DNA of 24,230 bases. It comes from JAAYGT01 sp050252075. Lineage in GTDB: Bacteria; Pseudomonadota; Gammaproteobacteria; Burkholderiales; Burkholderiaceae_B. Shown here piece after piece: positions 8,013 to 15,441 of this stretch; the stretch's first letter is position 1; each line of letters begins with the position of its first letter. The translations under genes and the position numbers were made by a program. The DNA is taken from the NCBI GenBank assembly GCA_050252075.1, contig JBFWLP010000047.1, positions 1-24,230 of the forward strand, in the 5' to 3' direction. The notes beneath the pieces are model-generated. The model worked only from the letters and a program-made list of their open reading frames with translations. It was not told the DNA's origin and made no database searches.

Positions 8013-9131
8013 TTATAGAGTGCGCGCGACCGACCGATAAACCTGCTCGGTGGCGGCAACAAAGCCGTCAAGCGCGAACGCCTGAACCGCGTGCCGGCGG
8101 GCAGCCGCCCCTATGGTCGCCAAACGCTTCGGTTCAGCAACCACGGCGGCAAGCACCTTGGCAATGGCGGGCGCGTCGCCGGCGGGAACTATCCAGCCAT
8201 GCTCGCCCGACACAAGGTTTTCAGGCAAACCGCCGGCATTGGACACCAGCGTGGGCAAGCCCATGGCGAGCGATTCACGGCAGGCGTACGATAAGGCCTC
8301 GCGGTGCGACAGCACGAAGCCAATGTCGCACGCGCCAAGAATGTCACGCACGTCGTCAACCAGCCCGGGGAACACCAGGCGCGCGTGATGCGGGATCGAC
8401 GCCAGGCGCGCCTGTGCGCGCGCGCCCGGCGGATCGCCGGCTACCACGACACCGAACTGGTGTTGCTGCTGCTCGGGCAGCAAGGCAATGCCTTCCAGCA
8501 CGTCGAGCCACCCTTTTTCAACGTCGGTACCCCCGGTGCTGCCAAGAACGATCAGCCCGTCTTCGGGAGCCAGGCCCGGCATCTTGCGGCGCAGCTCGGT
8601 CTTGCGCGCTGCGGGTACGGGACAATAGTGTTGCGTATCGATCCCGTGCTGAATGACGTTCACGGGAAGTTTGCGGTACGGCGAGCGGCCCAGCACTTTG
8701 GCCACATAATGGCTGACGGCGATCACGGCATTGGTGCCCGCCCACGCGCGCAGGCGATGCCCGGCGCTGGTAACCGGATGCAGGTTGTGCTTGGTCCAGA
8801 CGATAGCCGGCGGCGATGGCAACCCCATGCGTGCCAGCATGACATGGCGATGATCCGCCGATCCGTTCACGTGAACCACATCGAATGCCTCACGCTGCAA
8901 AAAACGCCGCAAAGCGGCGACTTCCCGCAACAGTACCGGCAGACGGCTGGTATAAAGCGCGGGCACAACGCGAATGCCCTGAATCTGGCTGGCATACCGG
9001 TAAAGGCGACCCGTGGCGGGCGCAGCCAGTGTGATGTCGTGCCGGTCTTTCAGGCCCCGGATCAGGCTCATCACATAGGTGACATGGCCCCCGCCATTGC
9101 CATGATGAATGTCCGTGAACAGCAGCTTCAT
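8013..9131 (-). CDS. Glycosyltransferase family 4
   Basis: A 372-residue GT-B glycosyltransferase. The N-terminal domain begins MKLLFTDIHHGNGGGHVTYV, with the glycine-rich loop that binds the acceptor side. The donor domain carries GSTGGTDVEKGW (about 198-208, K206 a likely phosphate contact) and an intact E278-x7-E286 in REALSYACRE. The ATG at 9131 overlaps the stop of the upstream GT2 gene (TCAT on the + strand at 9128-9131), which fixes the start; the in-frame extension to 9155 is unneeded. No membrane segment is seen, so it is probably membrane-associated from the cytoplasm. By position it belongs to the LPS-core cluster; the donor and acceptor sugars are not predictable. Confidence 0.88.
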   Translation of the reverse strand: MKLLFTDIHHGNGGGHVTYVMSLIRGLKDRHDITLAAPATGRLYRYASQIQGIRVVPALYTSRLPVLLREVAALRRFLQREAFDVVHVNGSADHRHVMLARMGLPSPPAIVWTKHNLHPVTSAGHRLRAWAGTNAVIAVSHYVAKVLGRSPYRKLPVNVIQHGIDTQHYCPVPAARKTELRRKMPGLAPEDGLIVLGSTGGTDVEKGWLDVLEGIALLPEQQQHQFGVVVAGDPPGARAQARLASIPHHARLVFPGLVDDVRDILGACDIGFVLSHREALSYACRESLAMGLPTLVSNAGGLPENLVSGEHGWIVPAGDAPAIAKVLAAVVAEPKRLATIGAAARRHAVQAFALDGFVAATEQVYRSVARTL

Positions 9132-9886
9132 GAGGAGCCCGGCGGATTTCGCCATAAAAACAGCAGCTTGGCATAACGAAAAAAACTGCCCGACGCGGCC
9201 ATGACAGCCAGCACCAGCCCCTGCCAGCCGTCCAGAAACCCGCGCCGCAGCACATAATGACGCACGAATGTCCAGACAGCGTGCCCGACGGCACCGACTA
9301 CGCTGGTGCGCTTGCCACGGGCATGCATGGCCGCCGCCGCCTCGGTGGAGTAATGATTGATCTTGGCAATGAACGCCTCAAGACTGGCGTAAGGATAGTG
9401 CAGAAAATGGGCGCCCAGCGCCGGAAGACCGCCCGGGGCATCCAGCCGCTCGTGCACACGGGCATGGGTGAACCGCAGCGTGCCGCGACGAAACAGGCGA
9501 ACAACGTAATCCGGCCACCAGCCACTGTGACGTATCCATCGGCCACCAAAGTTCGACAGCCTTGGAATGCGGTAGGCGTCGGCACGGGGGGCCTGCAGCT
9601 CACGCCGGATTTCAGCGGCCAGTTCGGCCGTCACGCGCTCGTCGGCGTCGATAGACAGCACCCAGTCGCCGGTTGCCAGGTCGAGGGCCCGGTTTTTTTG
9701 CGGGCCGAACCCCGGCCAGTCGGCCGATGTGTGCACCCTGGCTCCTTTGCTTCGGGCTATGTCGCAGGTGGCATCGGTGCTGCCTGAATCCAGAACGATA
9801 ATTTCATCAGCGAAAGCCACTGAATCCATGCAGGGACCGATGTGGGCGGCTTCATTTTTGGTAATGATGATCACGGACAGTGTCAT
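9128..9886 (-). CDS. Glycosyltransferase family 2, WaaE/KdtX-like
   Basis: A 252-residue GT-A glycosyltransferase. It opens with MTLSVIIITKNEAAHIGPC, has the nucleotide-sugar strand EIIVLDSGSTDATCDIA at about 28-44, and the metal-binding DAD motif D80-A81-D82 in LSIDADERV. The FGPQKNRAL segment (about 60-68) and the WIRHSGWWPD region (117-126) are typical of the WaaE/KdtX subfamily, which adds a beta-linked glucose to the heptose I of the LPS core. A hydrophobic C-terminal stretch (about 219-246) could tether it to the membrane. Both ends overlap neighbours by ATGA, so it is probably translationally coupled. The subfamily call is moderately sure; the sugar specificity is inference, so no symbol is given. 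Confidence 0.87.
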   Translation of the reverse strand: MTLSVIIITKNEAAHIGPCMDSVAFADEIIVLDSGSTDATCDIARSKGARVHTSADWPGFGPQKNRALDLATGDWVLSIDADERVTAELAAEIRRELQAPRADAYRIPRLSNFGGRWIRHSGWWPDYVVRLFRRGTLRFTHARVHERLDAPGGLPALGAHFLHYPYASLEAFIAKINHYSTEAAAAMHARGKRTSVVGAVGHAVWTFVRHYVLRRGFLDGWQGLVLAVMAASGSFFRYAKLLFLWRNPPGSS

Positions 9887-10740
9887 GAACGCGTCCTTAA
9901 CCCGCGTTTCCAGCGCTTCCAGGCATTGAACACCGGGCCGATGACCGGATGGGCCGCAACCCGGATGCGCCTGCCCACCGACTCACCCGAGGTGTTGCGC
10001 ACGGCAAACCGGAAGATGTGATCCGCTGCGCTGCCGGGGCGGTTCTGGCCGAATGCCTGGGTGGTATACAGGTAGCGAAAACCCGCCTTCCTGGCAATGG
10101 CCACATAATCAGCATCAAAATACCCCTGCGGCCAGCAAAAATGCTCTGACACATGGCCCAGGCGATCGCGCAAGGTTTCCTGCGACGCCGCGAGTTCCCA
10201 GGTAATTTTTTCGTTCTTGCGGTCACGCGTATCGCCAAGATCCCAGCGCGTATGGGTGTGTGTATGACTGTGGAACTCAAACACCCCCGACGCCTGGGCG
10301 GCGCGTATTTCGCTCCACCGCAAAATAACGTCGTCGCTGCGCCCTTCCTGAATCAACTGTTCGCATTCATCATGGGGTGGGGTGCGGGGCAAGCCGTCGG
10401 CCGGCGTAGCGTCTTGCCAGGCATAACGACGCACCGGCCCATCGTGGATCCACGACGTGACCAGAAATATCGTGGCGCAGAATCCGTACTTTTTCAACAG
10501 GGGATAGGCATAAACCCAGTTGTCCAGATAACCGTCATCGAAGGTGATAAGCACAGACCGGGCAGGAGCCGCCTGCCCTTGCAGATGACGTGCAAACTGG
10601 TCGGTGGTGAGCGACTGATAGCCATTGGTGCGCAACCAACGCAGCTGCGCCTCGAAATTGTCGGGCGACACATTGATCATTCCGCCTTCGGGCGTAACGT
10701 GGTGGTACATCAGTACCGGCACGGTACGTCGGGTACTCAT
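9883..10740 (-). CDS. Polysaccharide deacetylase family protein (NodB homology domain)
   Basis: A 285-residue carbohydrate esterase family 4 protein. Catalytic motifs are TFDDGY (D68, D69) and the histidine-rich FHSHTHTHT (156-164), in which H159 and H163 are the likely metal ligands. CWPQG at 202-206 corresponds to the PYG motif of the other deacetylase. There is an insertion of about 35 residues (about 105-140) between motifs 1 and 2 that the shorter paralogue lacks. No signal peptide is present, which argues for action on a cytoplasmic lipid-linked glycan. The ATG at 10740 overlaps the stop of the upstream GT4 gene (10737-10740), and its own stop overlaps the GT2 start. A predicted GlcNAc de-N-acetylase for LPS core; substrate unproven. 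Confidence 0.88.
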   Translation of the reverse strand: MSTRRTVPVLMYHHVTPEGGMINVSPDNFEAQLRWLRTNGYQSLTTDQFARHLQGQAAPARSVLITFDDGYLDNWVYAYPLLKKYGFCATIFLVTSWIHDGPVRRYAWQDATPADGLPRTPPHDECEQLIQEGRSDDVILRWSEIRAAQASGVFEFHSHTHTHTRWDLGDTRDRKNEKITWELAASQETLRDRLGHVSEHFCWPQGYFDADYVAIARKAGFRYLYTTQAFGQNRPGSAADHIFRFAVRNTSGESVGRRIRVAAHPVIGPVFNAWKRWKRGLRTRS

Positions 10741-11837
10741 GGCTTTCGCTCCTTTAGCCAGCGCAAATAGCACGATTCGGCCGCCGCAGCCATGGCCTGT
10801 GGGCTGAAAGCGCTGCGCTCGCGGCAATAGGCCAAACCGGCCGAACCCATGCGTTGGCGCAGGCCGGGATCATCGATCAGAGTTCGCAGGGCACGGGTCA
10901 GTGCCTCGGTGTCGTCAAGCGGTACCAGCAAGCCCGTAACGCCGTCCTGAATCATTTCGGGAACACCGTCGACCCGGGTTCCCACTGTTGGCAAGCCCGC
11001 AGCCCCGGCTTCGACAAAGACCGTACCCGACGCTTCCTTGCGGGTGGCCAGCGCAAAAATATCGAAGCCTGCCAGAACATTGGGAATATCGGCACGCTGG
11101 CCCAGCAAATGCACGCGCCGCTCAAGGCGGCGGTCGGCGACATACGCCTGCACCTGCTCAAAAACCGGAGAGCCGCCGCCCGCGAACACCAGATGCACAT
11201 TGGGCCGTTCATGGATGAGCGGCTCAACCGCGTTGATCAGATCGATGTGCCCCTTTTCGGCACGCATGACCGCGACACAGCCGATCACAACGTCGTTCTG
11301 GGCAAGACGCAATTCGGCGCGCAAGGTGGAGTGCTCGGGAACAGGCGGCAGATCGACCGCCGGATAAACGGTGACCACTTTTTCCGGGGGAACCCCGCGC
11401 TCGATCAAATGGTTGCGCACAAAATTACTGGCCGTGGTCACCCGATGCGGAATGATGGTATATGAAAGCAAGGAACCCACGCGCTTGGCCAGGTGCCGCG
11501 TACGCACGATAAGCGGTGTTCCCGCCAGACGGCCCGCCGTTCCCGCCAGTACGGTATCGCGGCGACTGTGCGTGTTGAGCACATCGAAACGGCCTTTTTT
11601 CAGCACCGACCTGACAAACGTCACGCCTCTGACAAAATTGACAGGCCCGTCCATGTAGGTGGTGTGGACGGTGAAGCCGGCCTCGCGTACCTTCTCGGCC
11701 AGCCTGGCATGGGGTTGGCACACCAGCTCAAGGTGATGGCCGCGCTCGCGCATGGCCATCATCATGCGATAAATGTATTGCTCCTGTCCGCCAAAACTGG
11801 TGGCCGCCTCGGAATGCAGTATGCGTAAACCGGTCAT
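10737..11837 (-). CDS. Glycosyltransferase family 4, first gene after dnaE
   Basis: A 366-residue GT-B glycosyltransferase. It opens with LRILHSEAATSFGGQEQYIYR (GGQE in place of the common GGAE). The donor domain has CVAVMRAEKGH (187-197, with R192 and K195 as likely phosphate contacts) and an intact E268-x7-E276 in EASGTVFVE, followed by AGLPTVGT. The ATG at 11837 overlaps the TGA of dnaE as ATGA; the in-frame extension to 11918 lies entirely within dnaE and is rejected. It starts the six-gene glycan cluster. Because it directly follows dnaE without any gap, it probably depends on dnaE transcription and translation unless an internal promoter exists inside dnaE. Confidence 0.88.
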   Translation of the reverse strand: MTGLRILHSEAATSFGGQEQYIYRMMMAMRERGHHLELVCQPHARLAEKVREAGFTVHTTYMDGPVNFVRGVTFVRSVLKKGRFDVLNTHSRRDTVLAGTAGRLAGTPLIVRTRHLAKRVGSLLSYTIIPHRVTTASNFVRNHLIERGVPPEKVVTVYPAVDLPPVPEHSTLRAELRLAQNDVVIGCVAVMRAEKGHIDLINAVEPLIHERPNVHLVFAGGGSPVFEQVQAYVADRRLERRVHLLGQRADIPNVLAGFDIFALATRKEASGTVFVEAGAAGLPTVGTRVDGVPEMIQDGVTGLLVPLDDTEALTRALRTLIDDPGLRQRMGSAGLAYCRERSAFSPQAMAAAAESCYLRWLKERKP

Positions 11838-14800
11838 GCGTAATTGATCTCCACGGCATCCTGGCCCGCCCAGTCGTGCAGCTTCGCCAGCAAGGTGTCG
11901 GCCATGCGCACACGCCATTCATCGCCCAGGCGAACGGCACACTCGAAATCGTGCCGTTTCACATAAAGTTCAACGGGAACACCGGCAATACCATTCTCGG
12001 GTGCGGCACGAAACGGGTTGAGCAGATCCCGCAAGAAATCGGCCTGCGCCTGCTGTTCAGACAGCACAATACGCAAACTGCTGGCCCGCGCCTCGCGCGC
12101 AAGCTGCAAATCAAAAATGGTGTCGGCCGAAATGCGCAGACCACCGGAATAATCGTCGTTGCTGACCTTGCCTTGAACGATGATGAGCTGGTCTTCTTTG
12201 AGCCGGTTGCGGTGCTGCTCATACAGCTCGTTGAAAATGGCAATTTCCACCTGGGCGGAACCGTCATCCAGCGTGGCGTACACCATTTTCCCGCGTCGTG
12301 TCATTTTAGGGCGCACGGCCGCCAGAACACCGGCAAACCACTGCAGGCCGCGCGCCGGCTGCAGACGTGCCAGCGGCGACGGGGCGAATCGCCGGACTTC
12401 ATCGCGCCAGGCGTCGAACAGGTGGCCGCTGAAGTAAAAACCCAGAGCCGCCTTTTCTTCGGTCAGGCGGGTTTGCAGATCCCACGGGGCAACCTTGGCC
12501 AGCTCGCCTTCCACAATGGCATCGGCGTCGTCGTCGAACAATGACACCTGATTGGCACTGCGCTCGGTTTGTTCCGCCGCCTCGATGGCATTGCCTACCG
12601 TCGCCAGCAAAGCAGCGCGGTTTTCTTCGATGGTGTCGAACGCGCCGGCTCGAATCAAGGCTTCGATCGTGCGACGGTTCACCGTATGCCGATCAACCCG
12701 GCGACAAAAGTCGAACAGGCTGGTAAAGGGCCCTGCGGCTTCGCGGGCACGGATGATTTCTTCAACCGCCCCCTGGCCTGTTCCTTTGACGGCTCCCAAC
12801 CCATAGCGCAAGGTTCGCGGCGGCTGCCCTTTTTCAGACCAGGCATCGCGCACCGGCTCAAAACGGTAGGGCGATGCGTTCACGTCGGGCGGCAGCACCT
12901 GCACGCCATTGGCCAGGCAATCTTTCCAGAACACCTGAACCTTGTCGGTGTCATCCATATCGGACGACAACGTTGCCGCCAGAAATTCGGCCGGGTGATA
13001 CGCCTTCAACCAGGCGGTGTGATAGGCAATCAATGCATAGGCGGCGGAGTGACTTTTGTTGAAGCCGTACCCGGCAAACTTTTCCATCAGGTCGAACAAC
13101 TTGACCGCAAGATCGGCGTCGTACCCTTTTTCGACAGCCCCCTTCTGGAAGATCTCGCGGTGCTTGGCCATTTCTTCGGGTTTTTTCTTGCCCATGGCCC
13201 GGCGCAGCAAGTCGGCGCCGCCCAGCGTATAGCCGCCGATAATCTGCGAGATCAGCATCACCTGTTCCTGATACACGATCACGCCGTACGTGCTCTTCAG
13301 AACGGGTTCCAGGTCTTTGTGGAAGTAGTCCACCTCGGCACGGCCATGCTTGCGATTGACGAAGTCAACCACCATGCCCGACTCCAGAGGCCCCGGGCGA
13401 TACAGCGCCAGCATGGCGATTACGTCTTCAAAGGTATTGGGCCGCAAGCTCTTGAGCAGCTCCTTCATGCCTCGCGATTCCAGCTGGAATACGGCTGTGG
13501 TGTTGCCCTCGCTCAGCAGCTTGTAGGCCTGGGGATCGTCCAGCGGCAATGCCATCAGATCGAAATTACGCTGGGTTTCGTTGAACTGGCGTACATAGCG
13601 CACGGCCCAGTCCAGAATCGTCAGGTTGCGCAAACCCAGAAAGTCGAACTTCACCAGGCCGGCCGCCTCGACGTCGTCTTTGTCGAACTGCGACACGGCA
13701 TTGGTATCGGTGCCGGGCTGACAGTACAGCGGGCAGAAATCCGTCAGTTTGCCCGGCGCGATCAGCACACCACCGGCATGCATGCCGATGTTACGAGTCA
13801 GTCCCTCAAGCGGCTTGGCCAGATTCACAAGTGCCTTGACCTCTTCGTCGGACTCATAACGCTCGCGAAACGCCGGCTCGTCTTCGAGCGCCCGGTCGAG
13901 TGTCCAGGGATCGGCAGGATTAAAGGGAATCAGCTTGGAAAGCCCGTCGCACAGCGAATACGGCATTTCCAGCACCCGGCCCACATCGCGCACCACGGCC
14001 TTCGCACCCAGGGTGCCGAACGTGGCAATCTGGCTGACCGCTTCCTTGCCGTACTTCTGCTTGACGTAATCGATCACCCTTTCGCGGTTGTCCTGGCAAA
14101 AATCGATATCGAAGTCGGGCATCGATACCCGCTCCGGGTTCAGGAAACGCTCGAACAGCAAGTCGTAACGTATGGGATCCAGATCGGTAATGCCCAGCGA
14201 ATAGGCCACCAGCGAGCCGGCACCCGATCCGCGCCCCGGCCCCACCGGCACACCGTTGTTCTTCCCCCAGTTGATGAAGTCGGCCACAATCAGGAAGTAG
14301 CCGGGAAAGCCCATATCAACGATGATCTTGCATTCCCATTTCAACCGCTCCTGGTATTCCGGGTAGCGCGCGTTACGCTCCTGCTCGTCGGGATAAAGCT
14401 GCTGCATGCGCACCGCCAGACCTTCATGGGCAAGCTGCACCATATAGTCGTCCAGCGTTATGCCGTCGGGTGTAGGGAAATTGGGCAGGCGCGCCTTGCC
14501 CAGTTCCAGCGTAAGGTTGCAGCGCTTGGCAATTTCGACCGAATTGGCCAGTGCCGACGGAACATCGGCGAAACGCTCGGCCATTTCCTGCGAGCTTAAA
14601 AAATACTGTTCCTCGGTGAAACGCCGTACCCGCCGGGCATTGCCCAGCTGCTCGCCTTCGGCGATACACACACGCGCCTCGTGGGCACGGAAGTCGGAAC
14701 GGTCGATGAACTGCACCGGATGCGTTGCCACTACGGGTAACTGCAAGCTGCCGGCGAGTCGCAAGGCAGCCTGCACATAAGCTTCGTCGCCGTCGTGGCC

Positions 14801-15328
14801 GGCGCGCTGCAGCTCGATGTAATAGCTGCCCGGAAACGCGTTCGCCCAGGACTGGGCCAGCTGCCGCGCTACATCGTCACGGCCGGCCACAAGGGCCTGC
14901 CCTACATCGCCGGCCCGTCCGCCGGAAAGCACGATCAGCCCCTGCGCCGCCTGAACCCAGGATGCTTTGACCTCGGCACGGCCGCGGTACTGATTGTCCA
15001 GCCAGGACCGGGTGAGCAGATCACACAACGCCAGATAACCGGCGTGATTGCGCGCCAGCAACAGCAGGCGATGCGGCTTGTCCCTGTCGCTCTCGTTCTC
15101 CAGCCAGACATCGGCCCCCGCAATGGGCTTGACACCTGCCGAGCGCGCTGCCTTGTAAAACTTGATCAAACCGAACAGGTTGCCCAGATCGGTCAACGCT
15201 ACCGCGGGCTGCCCGAACTGCGCCGCCCTTTTCACAATCGGCGGAATGCGGGCAATACCATCCACCACGGAAAACTCCGAATGGACACGAAGATGGACAA
15301 AAGTAGGCATAGTAGCAACAGAACTCAT
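11834..15328 (-). CDS. dnaE: DNA polymerase III alpha subunit
   Basis: The replicative polymerase of the DNA polymerase III holoenzyme. The 1164-residue length fits E. coli DnaE (1160). The N-terminal PHP domain begins FVHLRVHSEFSVVDG (H12, H16 kept), but the later motif reads TDLGNLFG where active PHP nucleases have TDHGN, so proofreading presumably depends on a separate DnaQ. The polymerase active-site aspartates are D405 and D407 in PDFDIDF, and D562 in KFDFLGL. The C-terminal part has an OB-fold region (VEIAIFNELYEQHRNRL). I chose ATG 15328 (MSSVATMPTF); ATG 15310 (MPTFVHL) is nearly as good, and neither has a strong ribosome-binding site. The frame stays open upstream to 15970 through the repeat hairpin and hrpA, which is a shadow. 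The 3' end overlaps the downstream glycosyltransferase. Confidence 0.96.
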   Translation of the reverse strand: MSSVATMPTFVHLRVHSEFSVVDGIARIPPIVKRAAQFGQPAVALTDLGNLFGLIKFYKAARSAGVKPIAGADVWLENESDRDKPHRLLLLARNHAGYLALCDLLTRSWLDNQYRGRAEVKASWVQAAQGLIVLSGGRAGDVGQALVAGRDDVARQLAQSWANAFPGSYYIELQRAGHDGDEAYVQAALRLAGSLQLPVVATHPVQFIDRSDFRAHEARVCIAEGEQLGNARRVRRFTEEQYFLSSQEMAERFADVPSALANSVEIAKRCNLTLELGKARLPNFPTPDGITLDDYMVQLAHEGLAVRMQQLYPDEQERNARYPEYQERLKWECKIIVDMGFPGYFLIVADFINWGKNNGVPVGPGRGSGAGSLVAYSLGITDLDPIRYDLLFERFLNPERVSMPDFDIDFCQDNRERVIDYVKQKYGKEAVSQIATFGTLGAKAVVRDVGRVLEMPYSLCDGLSKLIPFNPADPWTLDRALEDEPAFRERYESDEEVKALVNLAKPLEGLTRNIGMHAGGVLIAPGKLTDFCPLYCQPGTDTNAVSQFDKDDVEAAGLVKFDFLGLRNLTILDWAVRYVRQFNETQRNFDLMALPLDDPQAYKLLSEGNTTAVFQLESRGMKELLKSLRPNTFEDVIAMLALYRPGPLESGMVVDFVNRKHGRAEVDYFHKDLEPVLKSTYGVIVYQEQVMLISQIIGGYTLGGADLLRRAMGKKKPEEMAKHREIFQKGAVEKGYDADLAVKLFDLMEKFAGYGFNKSHSAAYALIAYHTAWLKAYHPAEFLAATLSSDMDDTDKVQVFWKDCLANGVQVLPPDVNASPYRFEPVRDAWSEKGQPPRTLRYGLGAVKGTGQGAVEEIIRAREAAGPFTSLFDFCRRVDRHTVNRRTIEALIRAGAFDTIEENRAALLATVGNAIEAAEQTERSANQVSLFDDDADAIVEGELAKVAPWDLQTRLTEEKAALGFYFSGHLFDAWRDEVRRFAPSPLARLQPARGLQWFAGVLAAVRPKMTRRGKMVYATLDDGSAQVEIAIFNELYEQHRNRLKEDQLIIVQGKVSNDDYSGGLRISADTIFDLQLAREARASSLRIVLSEQQAQADFLRDLLNPFRAAPENGIAGVPVELYVKRHDFECAVRLGDEWRVRMADTLLAKLHDWAGQDAVEINYA

Positions 15329-15359
15329 AAAAGCATTGTAGCCAACGCATCCAGAATTT

Positions 15360-15423
15360 GGGGTCAGAGCAAAATCGGGGTCAGAGTAAATTTTTGCTCT
15401 GACCCCGATTTTGCTCTGACCCC
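15360..15423. repeat. Perfect 27-bp inverted repeat built from CTCTGACCCC
   Basis: The left arm (15360-15386) and right arm (15397-15423) are exact reverse complements of 27 bp around a 10-base A/T-rich loop (15387-15396). Each arm holds two CTCTGACCCC cores 17 bp apart: reverse copies at 15360-15369 and 15377-15386, forward copies at 15397-15406 and 15414-15423. The internal spacer of each arm is GATTTTG or its complement, similar to the spacers of the array at 65-126. It fills most of the 113-bp gap between hrpA and dnaE, 18 bp after the hrpA stop codon and 31 bp before the dnaE start. No T-tract follows on either strand, so it is not a standard intrinsic terminator. The paired arrangement resembles a REPIN. 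Confidence 0.92.
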
Positions 15424-15441
15424 GATCCGGTCGCCGGGCGG

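Noticed and set aside
7592..8656. 354-codon open frame on the + strand
   Set aside because: Arginine- and proline-rich translation antisense to a deacetylase and a glycosyltransferase with clear motifs; a shadow.
12569..14599. 676-codon open frame antisense to dnaE
   Set aside because: It lies wholly opposite conserved dnaE sequence, has no recognisable domain and is expected from high third-position G+C.
15335..15340. TACAAT on the - strand as the dnaE -10 box
   Set aside because: It sits only 6 bases before the ATG at 15328 and has no -35 partner; it would need a leaderless transcript or use of ATG 15310.
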